A stretch of 64,000 nucleotides of DNA from Rhodanobacter sp. C03 (lineage in GTDB: Bacteria; Pseudomonadota; Gammaproteobacteria; Xanthomonadales; Rhodanobacteraceae). The stretch lies in NCBI RefSeq assembly GCF_002001175.1, contig NZ_MUNT01000010.1, positions 154,090-218,089 on the forward strand. Reading direction: 5' to 3'. Positions 17,747 through 26,259 of the stretch are shown here, piece by piece (position 1 is the stretch's first letter; the number at the start of each line of letters is the position of its first letter). Under the pieces are notes generated by a model. That model did no database searches. It was not told the origin of the DNA and saw only the letters and a program-made list of their open reading frames with translations. Position numbers and translations under genes: made by a program.

Positions 17747-18199
17747 TCAGTGATTCTCGTCCACGGCATTGGCCGGACGGGCGATGAAATCAGTGGCCAA
17801 GGTGCTGCCATCGGTGAACTCGAGCGTCAGCTTGACCGTGTCGCCCGGCTTCACCAGTGCGGATGCCTTCATCAGCATCAGGTGATAACCGGCCGGTGCC
17901 AGCAGCGCCGTGCCGTGGGCCGGCACTGGCAGCGCATCGACCATCGTCATCCGACTCATGCCGCCTTCGCTGGAACTGTGATGCAGCATCACCTCGGCGT
18001 ATACCGTGCTGCTGGCACCGCTCAACGCGACTGGCTGGTCGCCGTCGTTCTGCAGCGTGACGTAGGCGCCGGCCGGCAGGTCGCCGGGCAGTACGCGGAT
18101 CCAGGCGTGACTGGCGTGCACATGATCGGCGGCCGTGGCGTGGACGCCGCCGGCCAGCAACAGGCCGGCGAGCAGGAACGACAAGCGGCACGGCTTCAT
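17747..18199 (-). CDS. periplasmic copper chaperone PCu(A)C
   Basis: A 150-residue exported protein with a signal peptide (LLLAGGVHATAA) and a cupredoxin-like domain. The copper-binding pattern H(M)X10MX21HXM is visible: MLHHSSSEGGMSRM and later GYHLMLM. PCu(A)C hands Cu(I) to subunit II or SCO during oxidase assembly. It overlaps the upstream SCO gene by four bases, indicating a coupled two-gene operon. Confidence 0.93.
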   Translation of the reverse strand: MKPCRLSFLLAGLLLAGGVHATAADHVHASHAWIRVLPGDLPAGAYVTLQNDGDQPVALSGASSTVYAEVMLHHSSSEGGMSRMTMVDALPVPAHGTALLAPAGYHLMLMKASALVKPGDTVKLTLEFTDGSTLATDFIARPANAVDENH

Positions 18200-18813
18200 G
18201 GCGTGGCTCCGCTGCTGAGCAGCAGGTGCAGGTCGTGGACGATGTCATCCTGCGCGGCGGACGGGGTGGCCAGCACGCGTGCGTGGCCATCGCGGTCGAA
18301 CAGATAGATCGCCGAGCTGTGGCTGACTTCGTAGCTGCCATCGGTGTTGCCCGGCTCGCGGGTGAACGCGGAGCGGTAGCGCTTGCTCAACGCCTCGATC
18401 GCGTGCGCATCGCCGGTGAGGCCGACCGCACGCGGGTCGAACGCATTGACGTAGGCATGCATCACCGCCGGCGTGTCGCGGCTCGGGTCGACGCTGACGA
18501 ACAGGATGCGTGCGCCATCGGCCAGCGGCCCCAGTCGCTGCATCACCACGTGCAGGTGCGCCAGGGTCAACGGACAGACGTCCGGGCAATGGGTATAACC
18601 GAAATACAGCAGCACCACCTTGCCGCGATAGTCGGCGCCGGTGACCGCCTTGCCATGATCGTCGGTGAGCTTGAAATCCAGATCCGGCATGTGACCGGTA
18701 ACATTGGTCAAGCGCAGCGGCAGCGGCTCGCTACGCTGGCAACCGCCCAGCAGCAGGCCGATGGCGAGCAGCAGCAAGAGCAGGGCGACACGCGGTAGAT
18801 GGCGGGGCTTCAT
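18196..18813 (-). CDS. SCO1/SenC family copper chaperone lipoprotein
   Basis: A 205-residue lipoprotein: signal ending in the lipobox LLGGC, then a thioredoxin-fold SCO domain with the copper-binding CPDVC motif in FGYTHCPDVCPLTLAH and the distal His in SYEVSHSSAIYLFD. It delivers copper to the CuA site of cytochrome oxidase or reduces its cysteines. I chose ATG 18813 (MKPRHL) because it gives a proper signal peptide; the frame is open to 18894. It is divergent from the DUF423 gene. Confidence 0.93.
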   Translation of the reverse strand: MKPRHLPRVALLLLLLAIGLLLGGCQRSEPLPLRLTNVTGHMPDLDFKLTDDHGKAVTGADYRGKVVLLYFGYTHCPDVCPLTLAHLHVVMQRLGPLADGARILFVSVDPSRDTPAVMHAYVNAFDPRAVGLTGDAHAIEALSKRYRSAFTREPGNTDGSYEVSHSSAIYLFDRDGHARVLATPSAAQDDIVHDLHLLLSSGATP

Positions 18814-18892
18814 GCGAGAATCCGGAGTCTTCAACCGATCAAGCATACGACAGCGGCTGCGGTACCGGGCTCGGCTGCCAGAGAATTCACGC

Positions 18893-19273
18893 ATGCTGCG
18901 ACAACCTGTCAGTACCCGCGCCGGCTTGCTGATCGGAGTTGCCGGCGCCAGCGCGGTGTTGCTGGGTGCGTTTGGCGTGCACGCCCTGCGTGGTGTACTC
19001 GACGAGCACCACAGTGAGCTGTGGCGTACCGCGGTGAACTATCACGTCTGGCACGCACTGGCGCTGACCCTCGCCGTGGGGCTGGGGCGTGGCCGCAGCG
19101 GGCGTGTCGCGGTGACGGCCTTCGCGTTCGGCATCGTGCTGTTCAGCGGCAGCCTGTATGCGCTGGCGCTCGGCGCACCCCGCTGGACCGGCATCATCAC
19201 CCCGTTCGGCGGCGTGGCCTTCATCAGCGGCTGGATCGCGCTGGGCCTGTCGTTGCGCACGCGCGAAGATTGA
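18893..19273 (+). CDS. DUF423 family membrane protein
   Basis: A 126-residue protein with four predicted membrane helices. GAFGVHALRGVLDEHHSELWRTAVNYHVWHALAL is the conserved opening of DUF423, and GSLYALALG...ITPFGG the second conserved block. The function is unknown. The start ATG at 18893 is fixed by the family N-terminus; the upstream frame overlaps the SCO leader region. Confidence 0.9.
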   Translation: MLRQPVSTRAGLLIGVAGASAVLLGAFGVHALRGVLDEHHSELWRTAVNYHVWHALALTLAVGLGRGRSGRVAVTAFAFGIVLFSGSLYALALGAPRWTGIITPFGGVAFISGWIALGLSLRTRED

Positions 19274-19324
19274 AGCCGGTACCTACGTCATTCGCCTGTC
19301 ATGCCGCCGCATCAAGATGCGGGC

Positions 19325-19687
19325 ATGAACCTCGCCACGATCCTGCGCACCCATCCATGGTTGCTCGCCACTGGCATGTTGGCGGGGTTGCTGCTGATCG
19401 TGCTGAACGGCTTCGGTCTGGTGCGGCCGCCGCCGGGTTCCGGTTCATTGATGCGCTGGCATGACGCCAATCACGACTGGCTGCTGGTCGCCGATGATCA
19501 GGCCAACCAGCTGACCGTCTACGACGCCACCGATGGGCGACCGCTGCAACGACTCGGTCCGAGCGCAGTGGGCGACGTCGCGGTACTGGCGCAGCGCGAT
19601 GGCCGCCTGTTTGTGATCGACGATGACGGTACGCGGAATGAGCTCAAGTTGCCGCAACTGCAGACCGTCGCCGCCAACGTTCATTGA
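19325..19687 (+). CDS. hypothetical membrane-anchored protein
   Basis: A 120-residue protein I do not recognise. Residues 13-30 form one hydrophobic helix (WLLATGMLAGLLLIVLNGFG). The remaining 90 residues look like a small beta-rich domain with repeated short strands (DWLLVADDQANQLTVYDATDGRP and DGRLFVIDDDGTRNEL), reminiscent of one or two beta-propeller blades. It follows DUF423 on the same strand after 51 bases. The coding call rests on open frame, codon use and signal-anchor layout. Confidence 0.6.
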   Translation: MNLATILRTHPWLLATGMLAGLLLIVLNGFGLVRPPPGSGSLMRWHDANHDWLLVADDQANQLTVYDATDGRPLQRLGPSAVGDVAVLAQRDGRLFVIDDDGTRNELKLPQLQTVAANVH

Positions 19688-19714
19688 GATATCGCGGTCA
19701 GAGGCTCGTCGGTG

Positions 19715-20104
19715 TCATGGCGTCGCTGATTGCTGCGGCTTGATGTAGAAACCGCCGATCCTGCCGTCGGAATCACAGGACACCCGCGCATTGATCAGAC
19801 GCTGGCCGTAGTGCAGTGGGGTGATCACCAGGGTGCGGCCGTCCCTCTGGCTGAGCTGGGGCTGTTCGCGCGCACCACGTGCGCCGAACTGTTGCGATAG
19901 GGCCGGCCATATCCTGGCTAGTCGATCGGCACCGAGGTCGGCTTTCATAGTGTCATCGAAGTCGGCAGCGGCACCGGCGTAGTCGCCCTTGTCCAGATGG
20001 TCGAGCAATCGGGTGGAGGTGGCCTGGCAGTCGGTGCCGGCGGCGTGTGTCACGCCGACAGTGAGGCCGAGTGCGAGGCAGGCAGCATAGGCAAGTTTCA
20101 TCAT
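19715..20104 (-). CDS. DUF3887-like exported protein
   Basis: A 129-residue protein with a signal peptide ending in VTHAAG and a small alpha/beta domain beginning TSTRLLDHLDKGDYAGAAADFDDTMKADL, which fits the NTF2-like DUF3887 family. Two cysteines in the mature part (DCQAT and VSCDSDG) could form a disulfide. It is the last gene of a five-gene run downstream of the SPFH gene. The start is the first of two adjacent ATGs at 20104. Confidence 0.65.
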   Translation of the reverse strand: MMKLAYAACLALGLTVGVTHAAGTDCQATSTRLLDHLDKGDYAGAAADFDDTMKADLGADRLARIWPALSQQFGARGAREQPQLSQRDGRTLVITPLHYGQRLINARVSCDSDGRIGGFYIKPQQSATP

Positions 20105-20129
20105 GGTGCTTTTCCTTGGAGGAAGCTGC

Positions 20130-20324
20130 TCAGCGCGGGCGCTTGAAGTACAGCACGGTCGGTTGTCCCGGGCCGACGCAGAGGGCATTGACCAGTTCCC
20201 AGCCAAGCGCGCCCTCGCGGTTGAGTTCAGCGATGGCCTCGTCGTCGGTTGGCGTCACGATGAACTTGAGGCCACCGCCGCCGTGCTTCAGCGTCACGAC
20301 CTTGTATTCCCATGTGGCAGTCAT
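20130..20324 (-). CDS. DUF4177 family small protein
   Basis: A 64-residue protein starting MTATWEYKVVTLKHGGGG, with the GALGWELVNAL core and the ending VLYFKRPR typical of DUF4177. It is probably a small beta-alpha-beta cytosolic protein of unknown function. It lies between the Arc-like gene (20-base gap) and the DUF3887-like gene (25-base gap) on the same strand. Confidence 0.85.
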   Translation of the reverse strand: MTATWEYKVVTLKHGGGGLKFIVTPTDDEAIAELNREGALGWELVNALCVGPGQPTVLYFKRPR

Positions 20325-20344
20325 CGCATGCTCCCTGGATACCT

Positions 20345-20536
20345 TCAGTGGTTGTCGTCATCGGCCGACGGTGCGGCCTTGTCGGGTTTCAATCGGCCGT
20401 TCTTGCGCAGTGCCTCGCGCAGCACGTACTCGATCTGTGCGTTGACGCTGCGCAGCTCGTCGTCGGACCAGCGCTGCATCGCATCGAGTACGGCAGCGCT
20501 GATGCGCAGTGGGTAGGCTTTTTTCTCGGCGGCCAT
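20345..20536 (-). CDS. Arc-like ribbon-helix-helix DNA-binding protein
   Basis: A 63-residue protein that aligns over its length with the phage P22 Arc repressor: [19 protein letters not shown], then [21 protein letters not shown], compared with Arc's LRWPREVLD and GRSVNSEIYQRVMES. The beta-strand Arg matching Arc R13 is kept, but the positions of Arc Q9 and N11 are Ala and Pro, so operator specificity should differ. It is likely a dimeric repressor acting on a nearby promoter. The TAGATATC repeats at 21511-21547 are the obvious candidate. It sits inside the SPFH gene cluster. Confidence 0.8.
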   Translation of the reverse strand: MAAEKKAYPLRISAAVLDAMQRWSDDELRSVNAQIEYVLREALRKNGRLKPDKAAPSADDDNH

Positions 20537-20542
20537 GCGTGC

Positions 20543-20614
20543 TCAGTGCTGCCGGCGATGCCGGGCGGCACTGGCGATGACGGCAATCGCGGTGATGATG
20601 AGAACGGTGGTCAT
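20543..20614 (-). CDS. 23-residue single-pass membrane microprotein
   Basis: A very short frame on the minus strand, ATG at 20614 to TGA at 20543. It encodes [20 protein letters not shown] plus RQH: one hydrophobic helix followed by a basic, His/Arg-rich tail. A strong ribosome site GAGGAG lies eight bases upstream and overlaps the SPFH stop codon, and the frame ends seven bases before the Arc-like gene. Spacing, ribosome site and the membrane-helix-plus-basic-tail layout support translation. No family is known to me. Confidence 0.6.
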   Translation of the reverse strand: MTTVLIITAIAVIASAARHRRQH

Positions 20615-20624
20615 GCGGTGCTCC

Positions 20625-21494
20625 TCAGCCGCTGTACAAGGTGCCGGTGTTCACCACCGGCTGGGTGCCGCGCTCGCCGCACAACACCACCAGCAGGTTG
20701 CTGACCATCGCCGCCTTGCGCTCTTCGTCGAGCTGTACCACGCCACGCTTGCTGAGTTGGTCCAGCGCCATCTCGACCATGCTCACGGCGCCTTCGACGA
20801 TCCGGGTGCGCGCCGCGATGATGGCGCCGGCCTGCTGTCGCTGCAGCATCGCCTGGGCGATTTCCTGGGCGTAGGCGAGATGGCTGATGCGCGCTTCGAC
20901 CACTTGTACGCCGGCCTTGCCGAGACGGGTCTGGATCTCGTCGCGCAGATGCGTATTGATCACGTCGCCGTGGCTGCGCAGCGACGGGATGCTGTCATCA
21001 TGCGAATCGTACGGATAGCTCTGCGCCATCTGCCGTAGCGCCGATTCGCTCTGGATGTGCACATAGTTCTCGTAGTCGTCCACGCAGAACACCGCCTCGG
21101 CGGTATCCACCACCTGCCATACCACCACGGCGGCGATCTCGATCGGGTTGCCGTCGCTGTCGTTGACCTTCAGCTTGCTGCTCTCGAAGTTGCGCACACG
21201 CAGCGACAGGCGCTGCTTGGTATAGAACGGATTGGTCCAGCGCAGGCCCGCATCACGCACGGTGCCGGCGTACTTGCCGAACAGCTGCAGCACCTGGCCC
21301 TCATTCGGAGCGACCTGGAAGAAGCCCTTGAGCATGAAGGCCTCGATGAACATCGAGGCGACGGCGCCAATCACATGTCCTGCGGGCGCACCCGAGTCGG
21401 CCGTGAACAGCAGCGCGACGCCAATGCCGGCCAGCACGACGCATAGACCGATGACGGGGATGCCTGCGACGGAAAAGCCATTGCGTTCGTTCAT
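20625..21494 (-). CDS. SPFH domain membrane protein (stomatin/prohibitin superfamily)
   Basis: A 289-residue protein with two N-terminal membrane helices (about 9-30 and 38-58), then an SPFH domain ([24 protein letters not shown] through [20 protein letters not shown]) and a C-terminal coiled-coil region ([21 protein letters not shown]). SPFH proteins form large ring assemblies that scaffold membrane complexes and proteases. It is the first gene of a tight minus-strand cluster with a microprotein, an Arc-like regulator and two DUF genes. Confidence 0.92.
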   Translation of the reverse strand: MNERNGFSVAGIPVIGLCVVLAGIGVALLFTADSGAPAGHVIGAVASMFIEAFMLKGFFQVAPNEGQVLQLFGKYAGTVRDAGLRWTNPFYTKQRLSLRVRNFESSKLKVNDSDGNPIEIAAVVVWQVVDTAEAVFCVDDYENYVHIQSESALRQMAQSYPYDSHDDSIPSLRSHGDVINTHLRDEIQTRLGKAGVQVVEARISHLAYAQEIAQAMLQRQQAGAIIAARTRIVEGAVSMVEMALDQLSKRGVVQLDEERKAAMVSNLLVVLCGERGTQPVVNTGTLYSG

Positions 21495-21510
21495 GGTGTT
21501 GTCTCCACTG

Positions 21511-21547
21511 AGATAGACAAAGTAGATATCAAATAGATATCAGATAC
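21511..21547. promoter_or_regulatory. TAGATATC repeats upstream of the SPFH cluster (candidate operator)
   Basis: Two exact copies of TAGATATC start at 21523 and 21534, one helical turn (11 bp) apart, flanked by further AGATA elements at 21511 and 21542. The block is AT-rich in a GC-rich context. It lies 17-53 bases upstream of the SPFH start, where a promoter is expected. The Arc-like repressor encoded in the same cluster is the natural candidate ligand. Confidence 0.55.
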
Positions 21548-21654
21548 AAGTACCGATCTGGAACTGCCTGGCAGGCAACGGACAACCTGGCTTGGGCGGC
21601 CTGATCGGCATCAGGGCCGCATACAATGCCGCTTTGCCTGCGCCGGAGAACCCG

Positions 21655-22836
21655 ATGAAGCCGTTTGGTACGCCACATTCCAATCACGCCCTGCGTGTCC
21701 TGCTGCTCGGTGCCGGCGAGCTGGGCAAGGAGGTGGCGATCGAACTGCAGCGTTACGCGGTCGAGGTGATCGCGGTGGATCGCTACGCCAACGCGCCGGC
21801 GATGCAGATCGCCCACCGCAGCCACGTGATCGACATGCTTGATGGCCAGGCGTTGCGTGCGGTGATCGAACTAGAAAAGCCCGACCTGGTGGTGCCCGAG
21901 ATCGAGGCGATCCACACACCGACCCTGATCGAGCTGGAGAAGGAAGGACAGCGGGTGATCCCGACTGCCCGCGCGGCGTGGCTGACGATGGACCGCGAAG
22001 GCATCCGTCGACTCGCCGCGGAGGAACTGAAACTGCCGACCTCGCCGTACCGCTTCTGCGATAGCGAAGCGCAGTATCGCGAAGCGGCGGCCGCAATCGG
22101 TTATCCGTTCGTGATCAAGCCGGTGATGAGTTCATCCGGCAAGGGTCAAAGCGTGGTGCGTGGCGCAGATGAATTACAGCATGCGTGGGATTACGCGCAG
22201 TCTGGCGGCCGTGCCGGCAAGGGCCGAGTGATCGTCGAAGGCTTCGTCGATTTCGATTACGAGATCACCATGCTCACCGTGCGACATACGAATGGCGTCA
22301 GCTTCTGCGCGCCGATCGGTCATCGTCAGGAAGAGGGCGATTACCGCGAATCGTGGCAACCACAACCGATGAGTGAAGTGGCGCTGGCCGAAGCGCAGCG
22401 GCAGGCCACCGCGGTGACCGGCGCGCTCGGCGGCTGGGGTGTGTTCGGCGTGGAGTTCTTCATCAAGGGCGATGCGGTGATCTTCTCCGAGGTCAGTCCG
22501 CGCCCGCACGATACCGGCCTGGTTACGCTGATCTCGCAGGAACTGTCCGAGTTCGCGCTGCATGCGCGTGCGATCCTCGGCCTGCCGATTCCAGTGATCC
22601 ATCAATACGGTCCGTCGGCCTCATGCGCGGTGCTGGTCGAAGGTGATGGCGCCGCACCACGCTACCACGGTGTCGGCGCGGCGCTGACCGAGCCGGATAC
22701 GCAGCTGCGCATCTTCGGCAAACCGACCGTTAGTGGTCGCCGGCGCATGGCGGTGACGCTGGCGCGCGCCGAGTCGCTGGAGGCGGCGGTGGGCAAGGCG
22801 GTGCGTGCGGCGGGGCATTTGCGTATCGAGTTGTAA
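21655..22836 (+). CDS. purT: formate-dependent phosphoribosylglycinamide formyltransferase
   Basis: A 393-residue ATP-grasp enzyme (E. coli PurT 392). It makes formyl-GAR from GAR, formate and ATP in purine synthesis. Motifs include [19 protein letters not shown] at the N-terminus, VVPEIEAI, the glycine-rich [12 protein letters not shown] loop and the active-site block [14 protein letters not shown]. The ATG at 21655 (MKPFGTP) is chosen from the family start; the upstream frame is leader sequence. It is a stand-alone transcription unit divergent from the SPFH cluster. Confidence 0.96.
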   Translation: MKPFGTPHSNHALRVLLLGAGELGKEVAIELQRYAVEVIAVDRYANAPAMQIAHRSHVIDMLDGQALRAVIELEKPDLVVPEIEAIHTPTLIELEKEGQRVIPTARAAWLTMDREGIRRLAAEELKLPTSPYRFCDSEAQYREAAAAIGYPFVIKPVMSSSGKGQSVVRGADELQHAWDYAQSGGRAGKGRVIVEGFVDFDYEITMLTVRHTNGVSFCAPIGHRQEEGDYRESWQPQPMSEVALAEAQRQATAVTGALGGWGVFGVEFFIKGDAVIFSEVSPRPHDTGLVTLISQELSEFALHARAILGLPIPVIHQYGPSASCAVLVEGDGAAPRYHGVGAALTEPDTQLRIFGKPTVSGRRRMAVTLARAESLEAAVGKAVRAAGHLRIEL

Positions 22837-22884
22837 GCGTGGGTGATGCGCTACGCTTGATCGATACGGCAGCAGATTGAAAGA

Positions 22885-24417
22885 ATGGCAGATATGGAAT
22901 CGAGCGGATTTGCGCACTGGCTGGTCGTCGTGGTGGAACTCTGCACGGCTTTCGCATTGTTGCTGCTGGCACTGGCGGTGATGGTGGTACTGGTGACCTG
23001 GGTGGTCGATCGCAACCAGACCGGCAACGCGGTGCTGCGCAACTTCCCGGTGATCGGCCACTTCCGCTACTGGTTCCTGCATCTGGGCGAATTCTTCCGC
23101 CAGTACCTGTATTCCAGCGATCGCGAGGAGATGCCGTTCAATCGTGCCGAGCGTACCTGGGTCTACCGCGCCGCGAAGAATGTGGACAACACCAACGCGT
23201 TCGGCTCCAGCCGTGACCTGCGTGGCGAAGGCGTACCGTTCTTCGTCAACGCGCCGTTTCCGGATCTTGGCGTGGATCACGTCAAGCCGGTGCCCGTGAC
23301 GATCGGTCCGTATGCGCGCGAGCCGTACAGCCATGCGCCGTTCTTCAACATCTCGGCGATGAGTTTCGGTGCGCTGTCGGCACCGGCGGTGCGCGCGCTG
23401 TCGCGCGGCGCGGCCAAGGCCGGGATCTGGATGGACACCGGCGAAGGCGGCCTGGCGCCGTATCACCTTGAAGGCGGCTGCGACATCGTGTTCGAGATCG
23501 GCACCGCCAAGTACGGCGTGCGCACGCCCGACGGCAAGCTCGACGACGACAAGCTGCTGGCGATCTGTGCGCACAAGCAGGTGAAGATGGTCAGCATCAA
23601 GCTGGGGCAGGGCGCCAAGCCCGGCATGGGTGGTCTGTTGCCCGGCGCCAAGGTGACCGCCGAGATCGCCGCGATCCGCGGTATCCCGGTCGGCGAAGAT
23701 TCGCAGAGTCCGAACCGCCATCTCGACATCGGCAACGTGCCCGAACTGATGAACGCGATCCGGCACATCCGCGAACTCACCGGCAAGCCGGTCGGTTTCA
23801 AGGCGGTGCTCGGTGGGGTGGAATGGATCGGCGAACTGTGCGACGAGATCCATCGGCGCGGCGTCGAGAGCGCGCCGGATTTCATCATCGTCGACGGCTC
23901 CGAGGGCGGTACCGGCGCCGCGCCGCAAACGCTGATGGAAGGTGTCGGCCTGCCGTTGCGCGAGGCGTTGCCGGCGCTACTCGACATGCTGATCGTCAAG
24001 GGTCTGCGCGAGCGCATCAAGGTGATCTGTTCGGGCAAATGCATCACCGCCTACGACGTGGCATGGGCGCTGTCGATCGGCGCGGACTTCGTCAACTCCG
24101 CGCGCGGCTTCATGCTGGCACTGGGGTGCATCCAGTCACTGCAGTGCAACCGCAACACCTGCCCCACCGGCATCACCACGCAGGATCCGAAGCTGCAGCG
24201 TGGCCTGGTGGTGATGGACAAGAGCGAGCGTGTCTACCACTACGCCACGAACGTGATGAAGGAGGTCGGCATCATCGCGCACAGCTGCGGCGTCAGCGAG
24301 CCGCGCCAGCTCAATCGCGGGCATTGCCGCGTGGTGGGCGATGATGGGTTGTCGATTCCGCTGGAGAAGTTGTTTCCGTATCCGCAGGTGGCCAAGGTGA
24401 CGGTTACGGCCAAGTGA
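22885..24417 (+). CDS. FMN-binding glutamate synthase family protein, membrane-anchored
   Basis: A 510-residue protein with one N-terminal hydrophobic segment (about residues 13-43), followed by a glutamate-synthase central/FMN-binding barrel. NISAMSFGALSAPAVRALSRGA, DTGEGGLAPYH, KLGQGAKPGMGGLLPG and DGSEGGTGAAPQ are the FMN and substrate signatures of the GltS-like domain. Later CNRNTCPTGITTQ carries cysteines matching the 3Fe-4S region of GltB. No amidotransferase domain is present, so it is not a full glutamate synthase; the reaction is unknown. Confidence 0.9.
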   Translation: MADMESSGFAHWLVVVVELCTAFALLLLALAVMVVLVTWVVDRNQTGNAVLRNFPVIGHFRYWFLHLGEFFRQYLYSSDREEMPFNRAERTWVYRAAKNVDNTNAFGSSRDLRGEGVPFFVNAPFPDLGVDHVKPVPVTIGPYAREPYSHAPFFNISAMSFGALSAPAVRALSRGAAKAGIWMDTGEGGLAPYHLEGGCDIVFEIGTAKYGVRTPDGKLDDDKLLAICAHKQVKMVSIKLGQGAKPGMGGLLPGAKVTAEIAAIRGIPVGEDSQSPNRHLDIGNVPELMNAIRHIRELTGKPVGFKAVLGGVEWIGELCDEIHRRGVESAPDFIIVDGSEGGTGAAPQTLMEGVGLPLREALPALLDMLIVKGLRERIKVICSGKCITAYDVAWALSIGADFVNSARGFMLALGCIQSLQCNRNTCPTGITTQDPKLQRGLVVMDKSERVYHYATNVMKEVGIIAHSCGVSEPRQLNRGHCRVVGDDGLSIPLEKLFPYPQVAKVTVTAK

Positions 24418-24432
24418 TAGGTGCTCAAAGCC

Positions 24433-24984
24433 ATGTGCCACTTTGTTAGTGCTGTATTGCCTGCTGAGGCAGCTCACGCTGAGCTTGATGCCATCGCCCA
24501 CAAATACGGCAGGCAGTTCAAGCCGCAGTTGAACGCAAGCATCAAGGAGCAGATCAACCTCGCCGAACGCTATTTCATGACCACTACTGCGCAGTGTGAC
24601 TGCGGCACCCCGTTGGGAGCTCATCTCCGCGGCAGATCCTTACGCCGCGGCGATAGTATGGATCAAAGGAAGCGCCTTCGACTTAAAGGTTGGAGTGAAG
24701 CAAAGATCGATAGATCACTGCAGCAGAAGCAGGAACATCTCAGCCTGCACGAACAGGCGAATGCCACCGCCAATTCGGAAGCAATGGAGTCTTGGGTGGC
24801 CTTTATCTGTGAAGTACTGAATTCTGGAAAGACTTCTAGCGTTGCACTGCTTTTGCACATGTATGACGGATCAGTTGAAGATCACATTCAGCTGATGGGT
24901 CGAGAGATTGTGCACACACGCGATGTCAGTGCCGAAATTCTCGGCAATATGAAAGAAGATGTTCTGTATGAGTTCCAAGCGTAA
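24433..24984 (+). CDS. hypothetical protein of lower GC content
   Basis: A 183-residue protein starting MCHFVSAVLP. I do not recognise a named family, though short proteins with an MCHF start are scattered in proteobacteria. It contains two Cys-containing patches (CDCGTPLG near residue 63 and an earlier Cys at position 2) and a Lys/Arg-rich stretch DQRKRLRLKGWSEAKIDRSL. Visibly lower GC and codon use unlike the neighbours suggest recent acquisition. ATG 24433 is chosen; GTG 24421 is in frame too. Confidence 0.6.
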   Translation: MCHFVSAVLPAEAAHAELDAIAHKYGRQFKPQLNASIKEQINLAERYFMTTTAQCDCGTPLGAHLRGRSLRRGDSMDQRKRLRLKGWSEAKIDRSLQQKQEHLSLHEQANATANSEAMESWVAFICEVLNSGKTSSVALLLHMYDGSVEDHIQLMGREIVHTRDVSAEILGNMKEDVLYEFQA

Positions 24985-25046
24985 CTCGTAGGCTTGCTCG
25001 CAAACCAGATGCTGCAAGTGGCAGGTGCTGAGCATGGCAACCCGAC

Positions 25047-25754
25047 CTACGCCATCGTCACCCAGCCATCGGCCGTACGAATCTGCAACGGCCTGAAGCG
25101 CCGCTTGTAATCCATCTTCGGATGGCCGTCGATCCAGAAGCCGAGATACAGCCACGGCACGCCACGGCGGCGGGCGAGTTCGACCTGTTGCAGGATCGCG
25201 TAGGTGCCGAGGCTGCGTGAAGTTTCGCCGGGATCGTAGAACGTATAGACGGCTGAAATGCCGTTGTGGCAAATGTCGGTGACTGCCACCGCGAGCAGGC
25301 GTTCGCCCTGGCGCAGTTCCATGAACAACGTGGGACTCCACGGCGCGGTGAGGAAGCGGCGGAAGTCGCTGGCTTCGGCATCGTCCATGCCGCCGCCGGG
25401 GTGGCGGCTTTGCAGATAGCGTTCGTACAGGCCGTGCCGTTCGCGGTTGTAACCGGGGATCGATTCGCTGACGACGAGGTCGGCATTGCGTTTCAGGCAG
25501 CGGCGTTGCGTGCGGTCCGGCGCGAAGTTCGCCACGTCGATGCGGCATGGCGTACAGGCGCGGCACTGCGGGCAGTGTGGAAAATACAGATGGCCGCCGG
25601 CACGGCGGAAGCCGCGTTCCAGCGCCGGTCCGTACAGCTGGTCAAGCTGGGGCGCGGCCGGGTCGATCACCAGGTTCTGCGCCGTACGCTCGGCGTAGTA
25701 GCCGCACGCATGGGGCAGCGTCTGGAACAGGCGGACTTGGTCGGTGCGGCGCAT
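25047..25754 (-). CDS. bpt: aspartate/glutamate leucyltransferase (Bpt)
   Basis: A 235-residue N-end-rule transferase that adds leucine from Leu-tRNA to N-terminal Asp or Glu, marking proteins for ClpAP. The N-terminal ATE domain has HACGYYAERTAQNLVIDP and YFPHCPQCRACTPCRIDV. The C-terminal domain has VYTFYDPGETSRSLGTYAIL and YLGFWIDGHPKMDYKRRFRP. These are conserved in Bpt rather than in the Aat family. It is cytosolic and monocistronic in appearance. Confidence 0.93.
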   Translation of the reverse strand: MRRTDQVRLFQTLPHACGYYAERTAQNLVIDPAAPQLDQLYGPALERGFRRAGGHLYFPHCPQCRACTPCRIDVANFAPDRTQRRCLKRNADLVVSESIPGYNRERHGLYERYLQSRHPGGGMDDAEASDFRRFLTAPWSPTLFMELRQGERLLAVAVTDICHNGISAVYTFYDPGETSRSLGTYAILQQVELARRRGVPWLYLGFWIDGHPKMDYKRRFRPLQIRTADGWVTMA

Positions 25755-25807
25755 GTCCCGATTCTATGCCTGCCGCACGGCCCGGCACCATCGGGTGCTG
25801 GAACGTC

Positions 25808-26200
25808 TTAGACGACGTGGACGTAGCGTAGTACCACCATCGCAAACGCGGCCAGCACGAGCAGCAGCACGATGCGGCGCACACGGGCCACGGTGTGCTC
25901 GCGCCGTGCAATGGGCGAGGGATTGCGCGCATCAGCCAGCTCCTCGCCATGGCGGATCACCGGCTCGATACCGAGCTCGCGCAGCAGCGCACGCGCCTTG
26001 GTGTAGTCGTCGGCGCTGGTGATCCACACCTGCGCCCAGCTGTCACGGTTGTCCTGCCGCTGCGAGTAGCTGAAGCGTTGCCAGGTCGGGCGGTTGTAGT
26101 TGGATCGATTGGCCACGGAGGCCTCGATGCCGTGTTCGGCCATCAGGGCGACCACACGATCGATGTTTTCTTGGCGGGGGGAGGTATAGATCTGGCGCAT
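25808..26200 (-). CDS. DUF2007-like protein with C-terminal membrane helix
   Basis: A 130-residue protein. The N-terminal part (RQIYTSPRQENIDRVVALMAEHGIEASV) resembles DUF2007, the putative signal-transducing family with a ferredoxin-like fold, and SWAQVWITSADDYTKARALLRELG is its second half. A single hydrophobic helix (about 107-127, RIVLLLVLAAFAMVVLRYV) ends the protein, giving tail-anchored topology. It is 53 bases from bpt on the same strand. The role is unknown. Confidence 0.7.
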   Translation of the reverse strand: MRQIYTSPRQENIDRVVALMAEHGIEASVANRSNYNRPTWQRFSYSQRQDNRDSWAQVWITSADDYTKARALLRELGIEPVIRHGEELADARNPSPIARREHTVARVRRIVLLLVLAAFAMVVLRYVHVV

Positions 26201-26259
26201 GTGCGCAGTTTACCCGGCTTGACAGGGCTTGATCCGCTGCACGCCGATTTGTTGGGCGA

